Program-made: the position numbers and the translations under genes
DNA from: Flaccisagitta enflata
Lineage: Eukaryota; Chaetognatha; Sagittoidea; Aphragmophora
DNA length: 64,000 nt
Direction of reading: 5' to 3'
Assembly: GCA_965153355.1 (NCBI GenBank)
Contig: OZ231126.1
Coordinates: 76,942,001-77,006,000 of the forward strand
Shown: one piece after another, positions 33,556 to 44,706 of the stretch
Layout of the letters: every line of letters starts with the position of its first letter
Position numbering within the stretch: the stretch's first letter is position 1
The notes under the pieces: generated by a model
Databases searched by the model: none
Told to the model about the DNA's origin: nothing
What the model saw: the letters and a program-made list of their open reading frames with translations, nothing else

Positions 33556-36032
33556 GTTGTGTGACATACATTGGAGTATACAGGGCTGACTGACATATAT
33601 TGGAACAAACTGGCTAGTGTGACATACATAAAAAAATACAGGGCTGTGTGACATATATTGGAGAAAAACTGGGTGGTGTGACATGCATTGGAGAATTCTG
33701 GACTGTGTCATATACATTAGGAAAAACTGTGTGGTGCGACATACATTGGAGAATTCTGGGCTGTGTGACATACATTGGAGAGTTTTGGGCTCTGTGACAT
33801 ATATTGTAGAAAACCGGGTGGTGTGACATACATTGGAGAATTTTGGGCTCTGTGACATATATTGGAGAAAACTGGGTGGCGTGACATACAACAGAGAATT
33901 TTGGGCTGTGTGACATACATTGGAAAATTTTGGGCAGTGTGACATACATCGGAAAAAACTAGGCAGTGTGACATACATTAAGAAATTCCGACTGTGTGAC
34001 ATACATTAAGAAATTCCAGACTGTGTGACATACACCAGAGAAAACTGGGTGGTGTGACAAACATCAGAGAATTCTGGGCTGTATGACATACATCGGAAAG
34101 AACTGGGTAGTGTGACATATATCAGAGAAAACTGGGCTGTGTGGCATACAAAAAATGGTATGCACGGAGAAATCCCTAAAACTTAGGCATCTCACTATTG
34201 TGGAACACAACATGGTGGTGGGACATACATCGGAAAATTCTGGGCTGTGTGACATACATTGGAGAATTCTGGGCTGTGTGACATACATCGGAGAAAACAG
34301 GGTGGTGTAACATACATCGGAGAATTCTGGGCTGTGTGACATACATCAGAGAAAACTGGGTGGTGTGACATACATCAGAGAATTCTGGGCTGTGTGACAT
34401 ACATCGGAGAAAACTGGGTGGTGTGACATACATCAGAGAATTCTGAGCTGTGTAACAAACATGCGAGAAAACTGAGTGGTGTGACATACATCGGAGAAAA
34501 CTGGGTGGCATGACATACATTGGAGAAAACTGGGTGGTGTGACATACATTGGAAAATTCTGGGCTGTGTGACATGTATTGGAAAATTCTGGGCTGTGTGA
34601 CACACATCGGAGAATTCTGGGCTGTGTGACATACATCGGAGAAAACCAGGTGGTGTGACATACATCAAAGAATTTTGGGCTGTGTGACATAGATCGGAGA
34701 AAACTGGGTGGTGTGACATTCATCAGAAAATTCTGAGCTGTGTGACAAACATGCGAGAAAACAGGGTGTGTAACATACATCAGAGAATTCTGGGCTGTGT
34801 GACATACATTGGAGAAAACTGGGTGGTGTGACATACATCAGAGAATTCTGAGCTGTGTGACAAACATGCAAGAAAACTGGGTGGTGTGATATACATCGGA
34901 AAAAACTGGGTGCTATGACATACATTGGAGAAAACTGGGTGGTGTGACATACATTGGAAAATTCTGGGCTGTGTGACATGCATCGGAAAATTTTGGGCTG
35001 TGTGACACACATTGGAGAATTCTGGGCTGTGTGACATACATCGGAGAAAACCAGGTGGTGTGACATATATCGAAGAATTCTGGGCTGTGTGACATAGATC
35101 AGAGAAAATTGGGTGATGTGACATACATTGGAGAATTCTGGGCTGTGTGACATACATTGGAGAAAACTGGGTGGTCTGACATACATTGAAGAATTTTGGG
35201 CTGTGTGACATACATCAGAGAAAACTGGGTGGTGAGACATACATCGAAAAATTCTGGGCTGTGTGACATACATCGGAAAAACTGGGTAGTTTGACATACA
35301 TCGGAGAAAACTGGGTGGTGTGACATACATCGAAGAATTCTGGGCAGTGTGACATACATTGGAGAAAACTGGGTGGTGTGACATTCATCGGAGAATTCTA
35401 GGCTCTGTGACATACATTGGAGAAAACTGGGTAGTGTGACATACATCAGAGAAACCCGGGTGGTGTGACATACATAAAAGAATTCTTGACTATGTGACAC
35501 ACATCGGAGAAAACTGGGTAGTTTGACATACATCGGAGAAAACTGGGTGGTGTGACATACTGCGAAGAATGCTGGGCTGTGTGACATACATTGGAGAAAA
35601 CTGGGTGGTGTGACATACATCGGAGAATTCTGGGCTGTGTGACATACATTGGAGAAAACTGGGTGGTGTGACATACATCATAGAATTCTGGGCTCTGTGA
35701 CATACATGGGAGAAAACTGGGTAGTGTGACATACATTGGAGAAAACTGGGTGGTGTCACATATATCAAAGAATTCTGGACTGTGTGACATACATCAGAGA
35801 AAACTGGGTAGTGTGACATACATTGGAGAAAACCGGGTGGTGTGACATGTATCGAAGAATTCTGGGCTGTGTGACATACATCGAAGGAAACTGGGTGGTG
35901 TGACATACATCGGGGAATTTTGGGCTGTGTGACATACATCGGAAAAAACTAGGTGGTGAGACATACATCAGAGAATTCTGGGCTGTGTGACATACATCAA
36001 AGAAAACTGGGTTGTGTGACATACATAATTCT
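33556..36032. repeat. 29-bp satellite with dimeric organisation
   Basis: About 85 units of GTGTGACATACATCGGAGAA plus a 9-bp variable part. Two variants (AACTGGGTG and TTCTGGGCT) tend to alternate, giving a 58-bp higher-order unit; the second variant creates GAATTC sites. The minus strand is stop-free for up to 239 codons because the period is not a multiple of three. Near 34171-34212 the array contains a diverged copy of the LINE flank seen at 36052-36092. Confidence 0.97.
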
Positions 36033-36051
36033 GTGACGGACGTTAGTCAGA

Positions 36052-36833
36052 AAACTCTGAAACTTTAGTGTTCCACTATCGTGGAACACAACAAATTTGA
36101 TCAAATGTTTAGACCTTACTACAATGAACGAAGTGATGAATCTGTTAATCCATTTCTGTTTACATGGGATGATATGTTGAACGCGGTAACTAAATTAAAA
36201 CTTGGCAAGGCAACTGAAAGTTTTATTACGGCTTATCACGTGTTCCACGGTCGTCCCAAATTACTTATCCATCTTCACATCCTTTTTAATTCTTTACTCA
36301 GTCGCGTCCCCCAAGAGTTCTTAAATAGCATGATTACACCTGTTATAAAAGACAGAAACGGCGATACTTCCAGCCCATCAAACTATAGACCTGTTAGTCT
36401 GGGCGTTTTTTTCTCACAATGATTTGAATATCTTCTGCTGTCCAAACTAGAATGTTACTTGATAAATGATGACTTACAATTCGGTTTTAAGTCTAAGCAC
36501 TCAACGTCACACGCAATTTTTGTCCTAAAATCATGTGTTGACTACTTTCAAAAGTACGGCTCTGCAACATTTGAAACTTTTTTTGACTGCACGAAGGCGT
36601 TTGATAAAATATAACAGTATGGACTTTTTCTCAAACTAATGGAACGAGGCATTCCTTTATGTTTCTTACGAATCTTAATCTATTGGTACTTGATTATGGC
36701 ATCACGATGTAAGTGGAATGGTACATTCGGTGAATGCTTCGATGTATCAACTAGAGTAAAACAAGGTGTTCTTAGTCCACGTCTCTTTGCAATATACGTT
36801 GAAGATCTCATAAAAAAATCTTGAAAGAGTATG
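36052..36833 (+). pseudogene. LINE reverse transcriptase, N-terminal and central part
   Basis: From 36081 the frame gives residues such as KLKLGKATESF, then PVIKDRNGD and NYRPVSL (RT motifs 1-2), a TGA stop at 36420-36422, LQFGFKSKHSTSHA, FFDCTKAFDKI (motif A with its catalytic Asp), a TAA stop at 36612-36614, then VKQGVLSPRLFAIYVEDL (motif B). A shift in the A run near 36812-36818 moves the frame to LKEYGS, where the domain is cut. These motifs are typical of CR1/Jockey-superclade LINEs. The clade is not certain, and the copy is clearly dead. Confidence 0.9.
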
Positions 36834-36844
36834 GGTCCGCGACT

Positions 36845-37915
36845 GGGGTCGAACGGCGTTGTCGAACGGCGTTGTCGAACGGCGTTGTCGAACGGCGTTG
36901 TCGAACGGCGTTGTCAAACGGCGTTGTCAAACGGCGTTGTCAAACGGCGTTGTCAAACGGCGTTGTCAAACGGCGTTGTCAAACGGCGTTGTCAAACGGC
37001 GTTGTCAAACGGCGTTGTCAAACGGCGTTGTCAAACGGCGTTGTCAAACGGCGTTGTCAAACGGCGTTGTCAAACGGCGTTGTCAAACGGCGTTGTCAAG
37101 CGGCGTTGTCAACGGCGTTGTCAAACGCGTTGTCAAACAGCGTTGTCAAGCGGCGTTGTCAACGGCGTTGTCAACGGCGTTCGAAATGGCGTAGTGGAAC
37201 GGCGTTGTCGGGCAAAGCGTTATCGAGCGAGGCGTTGATCGAGCGGCGTTGTCAAGCGGCGTTGTCAAGCGGCGTTATTGAGCGGCGTTTGTCAAACGGC
37301 GTTGTCGGGCGGCGTTGTCAAGCCAGCGTTGTCAGGCGGCGTTGTCAAACGGCGTTGTCAAACGGCGTTGTCGAACGGCGTTGGCGAGCAACGTTGTCGG
37401 ACGGCATTGTCGAACGGCGTTGTCGGGCAGCGTTGTCGGGCGGCGTTGTCGAACGGCGTTGTCGAACGGCGGCGTTGTCGAGGGCGGCGTTGTCAAACGG
37501 CGTTGTCAAACGGCGTTGTCAAACGGCGTTGTCAAAAGGCGTTGTCAAATGGCGTTGTCAAATGGCGTTGTCAATCGGCGTTGTCCAACGGCGTTGTCCA
37601 ACGGCGTTGTCCAACGGCGTTGTCGAATCGCGTTGTCCAACGGCGTTGTCGAATCGCGTTGTCGAAAGGCGTTGTCAAACGGCGTTGTCGAAAGGCGTTG
37701 TCAAACGGCGTTGTCAATTGGCGTTGTTGAACGGTGTTGTCAAACAGAATTGTCAAACGGCGATGTTGTCGGCGTTGTCAAATGGTGTTGTCGAAGTGTT
37801 GTCAAACGCCGTTGTCAAATACTGTTGTCAAATACTGTTGTCAAACAGTGTTGTCAAACAGTGTTGTCAAACAGTGTTGTCAAATGGTCTTGTCAAATAG
37901 CGGTCAAATAAGGGT
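36845..37915. repeat. 13-bp minisatellite AACGGCGTTGTCA
   Basis: About 80 units, near-perfect at 36905-37100 and more variable further right, decaying to AACAGTGTTGTCA. Because 13 is not divisible by three, all plus-strand frames give the same cyclic peptide, explaining the 359-codon open frame. It starts a few bases after the RT break. Confidence 0.97.
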
Positions 37916-38181
37916 TGAGAGATGAGCTGCTTTGTTCATATACATAGGTTGAGCCATTTAATTTTTAGTCAACATACCAAATTTTAACCAAATCGATTGA
38001 GAATTGTCCAAATTATGCACATTTTTCACTTTTAAGGTGGTAGGCTGGTAGGCTGGTTGGGTAGTAGGCCGGTTAGCATGCTAAAATCTTTACAAATCAA
38101 ATACATATGTTGAGTCCTTCCATTTAGAGAAAACATACCAAGTTTACACCTAATCAGTTGAAAAACGCCAAAGTTATGAAC
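37916..38181 (+). repeat. 162-bp satellite, left part
   Basis: About 1.5 units containing GGCTGGTAGGCTGGTTGGG, GTTAGCATGCTAAAATC and CAACCAAATCGGTTGA-like motifs, cut by the family B element that follows. Confidence 0.85.
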
Positions 38182-39319
38182 TTTTAGTCGCGTGCCGCGA
38201 CTCTACAACTCCAGCTCCGTCGGTCGGTCGGGCGGTCGGTCGGTCGATCTGTTTTTAACTTTTTTTTGTGTTGTTTTGGTCATTTTGGGTTATCTGGAGT
38301 TATTTTGAGTCATTTTTTTGTTGTTTTTGGTCATTTTTGGTCATTTTTGGTCATTTTTGATCATTTAAATCACTTTCTTCATTTAAGTCATATGTGTCGT
38401 TTTTGGGCATTGTGTCCCTACATTGTGTCCCTACATTGTGTCCCAACATTGTGTCCCGACATTGTGTCCCGACATTGTGTCCCTACATTGTGTCCCTACA
38501 TTGTGTCCCTACATTGTGTCCCGACATTGTGTCCCTACATTGTGTCCCTACATTGTGTCCCTACATGGTGTCCCTACATTGAATCCCAACATTATGTCCC
38601 TATATCGTGTCCCGACATTGTGTCCCTACATTCGGTCTTGACATTGTGTCCCGACATTGTGTCCAGTCATTGTGTCCCGTCATTGTGTCCCAACATTGTG
38701 TCCCGACATTGTGTCCCGACATTGTGTCCCGACATTGTCTCCCGACATTGTGTCCCTACATTGTGTCCCTACATTGTGTCCCGACATTGTGTTCCGACAT
38801 TGTGTCCCTACATTGTGTCCCGACATTGTGTCCCAACATTGTGTCCCTACATTGTGTCCCTATATTGTGTCCCAACATTGTATCCCAACATTGTCCCTAC
38901 ATTGTGTCCCGACATTGTGTCCCGACATTGTGTCCCTACAATATGTCCCTACATTGTGTCCCTACATTGTGTCCCGACATTGTGTCCTGACATTTTGTCC
39001 CTACATTGTGTCCCTACATTGTGTCCCGACATTGTGTCCCAACATTGTGTCCCGACATTGTGTCCCAACATGGTGTCCCTACATTGTGTCCCGACATTGT
39101 GTCCCTACATTGTGTCACAACATTGTGTCCCAACATTGTGTCCCTACATTGTGTCCCTACATTGTGTCCCTACATTGTGTCCCTACATTGTGTCCCGACA
39201 TTGTGTCCCTACAATATGTCCCTACATTGTGTCCCTACATTGTGTCCCTACATTGTGTCCCGACATTGTGTCCTGACATTGTGTCCCTACATTGTGTCCC
39301 TACATTGTGTCCCGACATT

Positions 39320-39544
39320 TAAGCAGCTTCGAAAAGAATTTTTGAAGGGCGGTCGGTCGATCGATACAATCTATTTTTTCGTCATCCGGTGGGCAAGACA
39401 GAAATGCCTTTATAGCGTGACGCATCAAAAAGAAAAGAAATCGAAAGAAAAAGTGACAATGATGCCAAATCAATGGTACACAATGGTGCAATATATCTTT
39501 TTTCTCTTTTTAGATTCCTATCCTCATTCCTGCCAACTCTCTCT

Positions 39545-39613
<69 letters not shown>

Positions 39614-39710
39614 CGTCCTCTCCTCGAAAAACTGACCATTTTGACCCAACTCGAAAATCCTGCCCAAAAACCGAATCGAAACAAAAGTCGAAACATATCG
39701 AAGCTGCTTA
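39320..39710. mobile_element. 391-bp TIR element with 8-bp target duplication
   Basis: Ends TAAGCAGCTTCGA (39320-39332) and its complement (39698-39710), flanked by CCGACATT at 39312-39319 and 39711-39718. Because the target is a repeat containing CCGACATT, the 8-bp duplication is suggestive only. It holds a CT microsatellite (39541-39610) and a GGTCGGTCGATCGAT patch. An 8-bp duplication would fit hAT-, P- or Merlin-like elements. No transposase. Confidence 0.7.
39541..39611. repeat. (CT)n microsatellite
   Basis: About 35 CT units inside the 391-bp element. Confidence 0.97.
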
Positions 39711-40993
39711 CCGACATTGTGTCCCAACATTGTGTCCCGACATTGTGTCCCGACATGGTGTCCCTACATTGTGTCCCGACATTGTGTCCCTACATTGTGT
39801 CACAACATTGTGTCCCAACATTGTGTCCCTACATTGTGTCCCTACATTGTGTCCCTACATTGTGTCCCTACATTGTGTCCCTACATTGTGTCCCTACATT
39901 GTGTCCCTACATTGTGTCCCATCATTGTGTCCCGACATTGTGTCCCGACATTGTGTCCCGACATTGTGTCCCTACATTGTGTCCCGACATTGTGTCCCTA
40001 CATTGTGTCCCGACATTGTGTCCCGACATTGTGTCCCTACCTTGTATCCCTACATTGTGTCCCGACATTGTGTCCCTACATTGTGTCCCTACATTGTGTC
40101 CCGACATTGTGTCCCGTCATTGTGTCTCGTCATTGTGTCCCGACATTGTGTCCTACATTGTGTCCCTACATTGTGTCCCTACATTTGTGTCCCTACATTG
40201 TGTCCTACTTTGTGTCCTACATTGTGTCCTTCATTGTGTCCCTATATTGTGTCCCTACATTTGTGTCCCCCCATTGTGTCCCTACATTGTGTCCCTACAT
40301 TGTATTTACAATGTGTTTGTGTGTCCTACATTGTGTCCCAACATTGTGTCTGACATTCTGTCCCTACATTGGGTCCTACATTGTGTCCCTACATTGTGTC
40401 CCTACATTGTGTCCCTACATTGTGTCCCTATATCGTGTCCCTACATTGTGTCCCGGCATTGTGTCCCGACATTGTGTCCCATCATTGTGTCCCGTCATTG
40501 TGTCCCTACATTGTGTCCCTACATTGTGTCCCGACAATGTGTCCCTACATTGTGTCCCTACATTGTGTCCCAACATTGTGTCCCTACATTGTGTCCCTAT
40601 GTTGTGTCCCGACATTGTGTCCCTACATTGTGTCCCTACATTGTGTCCCGACATTGTGTCCCTACATTGTGTCCCTACATTGTGTCCCGACATTGTGTTC
40701 CAACATTGTGTCCCTACATTGTGTCCCTACATTGTGTCTCTACATTGTCTTCCGACATTGTGTCCCTACATTGTGTCCCGACATTGTGTCCCTACATTGT
40801 GGCCCTATATTGTGTCCCTACATTGTGTCCCTACATTGTGTCCCGACATTGTGTCCCTACATTGTGTCCCGACATTGTGTCCCAACAGTATGTCCCAATA
40901 TTGTGTCCCAACATTGTGTCCCAACATTGTGTCCCAACATTGTGTCACGAGTATCACAAGTCTGGCACGCGACTTATAGGTGTTGGCCTTGTT

Positions 40994-41810
40994 CACTTTA
41001 AGGCTGGTAGGCTAGTTGGGTGGTAGGCCAGTTTGGCCGGTTAGCATGCTAAAATCTTCACGATTCAAATACTTATATTGAGTCCTTCTATTCAGAGACT
41101 ACATACCAAGTTTCAACCAAATCGGTTGAAAAATGCAGAAGTTATGCACATTTTTCACTATTCGGCTGGTAGGATGGTTGGGTGGTAGGCCGGTTTGGCC
41201 GGTTAGCATGCTGAAATCTTTACAATTAAAATACATATGTTGAGTCCTTCCATTTAGAGACTACATACCAAGTTTTAACCAAATCGGTTGGAAAATGCAT
41301 AAGTTATGCACGTTTCTCACTTTTCGGCTGGTAGGCTGGTTGGGTGGTAGGCCGGTTTGGCCGGTTAGCGTGCTAAAATCTTTACAATTAAAATACATAT
41401 GTTTAGTCCTTCCATTTAGAGACTACATACCAAGTTTCAACCAAATCAGTCGAAAAATGCAGAAGTTATGCACATTTTTCACTTTTCGGCTGGTAGGCTG
41501 GTTGGGTGGTAGGCCGGTTTGGCCGGTTAGCATGCTAAAATCTTTACAATTCAAATACATATGTTGAGTCCTTCCATTTAGAGACTACATACCAAGTTTC
41601 AACCAAATTGGTTGAAAAATGCCAAAGTTATGCACATTTTTCACTTTTAGGCTGGTAGGCTGGTTGGGCCGGTTGGGTGGGTCGGATCATAACATACGCA
41701 TAGGCCGCAAAGCGGCTTACCCTAGTACAACTTCCCTCCAAATATGAAGCAAATCGGTCAAGGCGTTCAAAAGTTAGCCCATTTTTAAAAGTGTGGACGA
41801 CAACAACAAC
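40994..41810 (+). repeat. 162-bp satellite, right part
   Basis: GGCTGGTAGG starts recur at 41002, 41164, 41326, 41488 and 41650, exactly 162 bp apart. Units carry GGCCGGTTTGGCCGGTTAGC and CAACCAAATCGGTTGAAAAA. 162 is 54 codons, so a frame can stay open through units (41295-41567), but stops break it and I see no function. The last unit drifts into a CGACGA tract (41800-41835). Confidence 0.93.
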
Positions 41811-41855
41811 GACAACAACGACGACGACGACGACACCCACCCGCCTCGAATTATA

Positions 41856-41886
41856 GTCCGCGTCGGAATGGTATTCCGTCGCGGAC
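41856..41886. repeat. Long terminal hairpin of the composite block
   Basis: GTCCGCGTCGGAAT and ATTCCGTCGCGGAC form a 14-bp stem with one mismatch, and AAAAA follows. The position relative to A-run and boundary matches family B 3' ends, with a different stem sequence. Confidence 0.8.
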
Positions 41887-41887
41887 A

Positions 41888-42556
41888 AAAATTACGAGCA
41901 CGAGGAATTGGCTGTCACATTATAGAAATGTTCGAAGCATGCCTTTTTTTTTGCGGTTGACCTCTGTCTCATATCACCAACTCGCGGCGCGATGCAAGAA
42001 CTACTAAATTTTGGTCAAGAATACTGCAGCGAATTTAACTTGACCTTTAAAGAAAAAAAAATCTAAAACACTTATTTTTGGTAATCCTGGCTCCACTTTT
42101 AAACCGCTGCTTCTTAATGGTAATCAAATCGATATTGTTAATGAATGGCGTTATTTAGGTACAACCATTGTGCCTGGTAAATCATTATCCTTTTCTGCTA
42201 AGTCTAAACTCCGGGCTTTTTATTCTAGCGCAAATTCCCTCTTGTCGGCCAAGCTAAAACCGGATGATACTGTACTCATGCATTACTTTTTTTCTATTTG
42301 TGTCCCTACGATTACTTACGCATCCGAAATTAAGCAATTCAGTTATTCAGAAATGCATTCTTGTCATGTGGCTATGAATGTTGCGATTAGACGTATTTTT
42401 GGCTACCATCGTTGGGAGAGCATCCAGACTCTTCGTCAGACTTTCGGCTATAAAGACATCTACGGCTCCTTTCAACTCTTTCGCAAAAAATTCTTGGAAG
42501 GATGCGCCGCTCATTGGAATCAAGTTGTGAAAGCCTTAAGCACCATTAATAAGTAG
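41888..42556 (+). pseudogene. LINE reverse transcriptase, C-terminal part
   Basis: Starts with GIGCHI, then reads FFAVDLCLISPTRGAMQELL: motif C, normally (F/Y)ADD, has lost its first Asp to Val. After SEFNLTFKEKK the frame shifts in an A run (42048-42060) and continues KTLIFGNPGSTF, NEWRYLGTTI (thumb motif, usually YLG) and a Cys-poor tail to the TAG at 42554-42556. It follows directly from the piece ending at 36833. The 3' UTR and tail are not identifiable; a MITE starts 86 bp later. Confidence 0.88.
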
Positions 42557-42642
42557 AGCTAGAAATTGATTGTTTGACTGTGATTGCTGCACGAGTTGTC
42601 ATACATTTGACGAAAATCGAAGCCATTCATGATACAAACGTA

Positions 42643-43222
42643 ACATCTGTCTCATAACTATCGTCACACACATATGTTTTCACCAATTTGGGGTTGATAT
42701 CAACAGTGCTGATAAATGTTTTGCAGTTTTATGTAGCATATTGGTATGAAAGAGAGAATTCACCAGTTTTCAAATGTTCCTGAGGCCAGATTTTGCGTAA
42801 AACTGCGTTTGACTTTAATGGGGTACAGGTCATAGAATTTTCCCATTTTTTTGACAGTCAATCTTGTTTTGCTTGTATCTTTTAAACGAATGAAGCTAAA
42901 AATGCCAGATTGGTCCCATTTTAAAGATCTTTTTATGATCTTTCTAACCGTCACCAATTTTCTGCAAATCCTTTGAAAAACAACTGAGTTATAAGCTAAA
43001 AAGAAGATGATAAAAAAGTGGATGAAAATGTGTGAAATATTGTTAGGGTTTTTTCTCATTGATACCCTTTACTGCACCTGCATGGGCACAAATCTATTTC
43101 TGCTTCTAGCACACTTGATAATGATTATTTAGCTATCTCCAGTAAAAATTTCAAGACTTAGGACAAAATCTTGGACAGTTTTTCCTCTTTTCATGTTGTG
43201 ACGATAATTATGAGACAGATGT
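42643..43222. mobile_element. 580-bp TA-flanked TIR element (MITE)
   Basis: Ends ACATCTGTCTCATAACTATC and, in complement, ACATCTGTCTCATAATTATC, with TA at 42641-42642 and 43223-43224. Inverted repeats are about 25 bp, through CGTCACA. AT-rich non-coding interior. Confidence 0.85.
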
Positions 43223-43224
43223 TA

Positions 43225-44183
43225 GAGATATTGCATCTGAGCAAGATACGATATAAACTATTAACCTTATTAGCGCGCTCGAGTTAGAAGTCGATAAGGA
43301 AGCTTTAGGCGTGTCATGAGAGTAAATGAATATCTTATAGGAAAGATTTTCATTTTCCCCCCAAAAATTGGCTTCCCTTCAATTTTGCGCGTCTTATTAC
43401 ACGTACGATGGCAATTAGGAAAGCCATTTAAAACTTCTTCCTCTTGCCTGCACTGTAAGGTTCTATGCAGCTTCAGTAATTTGATAAAGGCTCCGAGTTT
43501 TTAGGAAAAATGAATTGGAAATTTGGAACGTAGGCATATGATGAAGGAAACCATAAAAAAACGCTGTGCTAGGTATTATAATGATGTTTGATAAACTTGA
43601 TATCGCCAGAGGGCGAAAAGTGAGGCACAAAGAGAATTGGATGACTAAATATTGGTACTTGATAGTTCATGTCATAACCTTAGCATCTCAAACTTTAACA
43701 GTTATACAGTCGAAAACCGTTCTAAGAGACTCGTCACAGACGGAATTCCGCCTCTAATAAATACAAATTCATTGTCTCTTCAACATGTTTCTTTTCATTT
43801 CTCTTATTGCCGATAACAAAATTCCGCCTATATCACATACTATTTCTGCGCCCCTTGAAATCCGTTTATCTGTCAGTCGGTGTGAAGAGGAGCTCGGTAA
43901 GCATACGGCAGACTAACCTTCCAAATCAGTTCACCTCCCTGTCCCCTACATTTTTTGCTCTGTCCAATAATTCACTTTTGACGAGTGGGCCGGTCATCAA
44001 AATGATTTCAAAAGCTTCTTATTTGTTTGAACATTGTCATCATCAAATCAAATTGCAGTCAAGGCGCTTCGCATGAGGTCCATCAATGACAAGCCAGTTG
44101 CTTCCTTTGCATATAAAATTCCAACACACTAACACACTCCCAAACGATGCCGAAGACAATGATGAAGATAGAGAGAAAAGAGA

Positions 44184-44186
<3 letters not shown>
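43225..44186. other. Unassigned stretch
   Basis: Open frames below 90 codons with no recognised motif. TACAGTCGAAAACCG at about 43706 looks like the end of a TA-targeting MITE, but I could not find a partner end. Confidence 0.45.
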
Positions 44187-44277
<91 letters not shown>

Positions 44278-44284
44278 GTGTGTA
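44187..44284. repeat. (GT)n microsatellite
   Basis: About 47 GT units with one or two interruptions. Confidence 0.98.
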
Positions 44285-44404
44285 TGACACGTTTCTAGTC
44301 TCGACACTCTGACAGTTCCTTACGCTCTTGCATGTCATCATTGCCAGATTCAACTTTTACTTCTTCTGCTTCTTTGATTTCTTTGCCTTCTCTTGGATTT
44401 TTTT

Positions 44405-44468
<64 letters not shown>

Positions 44469-44507
44469 ACATCATCATCATTGTCATCATCATCGGCATC
44501 ATCATCG

Positions 44508-44578
<71 letters not shown>

Positions 44579-44608
44579 TTCAACAACAACAACCACAACA
44601 GCAGCAGC

Positions 44609-44706
<98 letters not shown>

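Larger units (their letters stand above)
38405..40950. repeat. 13-bp minisatellite CTACATTGTGTCC
   Basis: About 165 units in total, split by 39320-39710. The fourth to sixth bases vary (CTACA, CGACA, CAACA). The plus strand has no stop in any frame, yielding open frames of up to 517 codons, all with the same 13-residue repeat. Around 40140-40350 the array is disordered. Confidence 0.98.
38182..40993 (-). mobile_element. Family B element, class I, with 2.6-kb core, inside the 162-bp satellite
   Basis: Left end: TTTT plus hairpin AGTCGCGTGCCGCGACT at 38186-38202, then a CGGTCGGTC core and short GGTCATTTT units. Right end: GCACGCGACTTATAGGTGTT-GGCCTTGTT (40965-40993). The core is a 13-bp array split by a 391-bp TIR element. 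The ends match the copy at 31172-32795, including the GTTATAGG-type flank, so the two are one subfamily whose cores inflated with unrelated repeats. Confidence 0.9.
36836..41886. mobile_element. 5-kb composite block interrupting the LINE
   Basis: The RT stops at LKEYGS and resumes with GIGCHI about 5.05 kb later. The inserted block starts GTCCGCGAC (36836-36844) and ends with a long hairpin (41856-41886) whose last arm is GTCGCGGAC followed by AAAAA, so its ends are inverted repeats of the family B style. Inside are a 13-bp array, a 162-bp satellite and a nested family B element. Whether it arrived as one element or grew in place cannot be read directly. Confidence 0.6.

Noticed and set aside
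33325-36022. Overlapping minus-strand frames up to 239 codons, Cys/His/Ser-rich, superficially zinc-finger-like
   Set aside because: They follow the 29-bp satellite period and occur in several frames at once; no true Cys2His2 spacing.
33556-36032. 29-bp repeats considered as a CRISPR array
   Set aside because: Units are directly tandem with no unique spacers, in a eukaryotic context with no cas genes.
36821-37911. 359-codon Arg/Ser/Val-rich open frame
   Set aside because: Translation of the AACGGCGTTGTCA array starting in a broken reverse transcriptase.
38266-41026. Long open frames of 336, 420 and 517 codons on the plus strand
   Set aside because: They are translations of a 13-bp tandem repeat that is stop-free in every frame, and they run through element boundaries.
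43706-43740. TACAGTCGAAAACCG as a MITE terminus
   Set aside because: No matching inverted partner found within 1 kb on either side.
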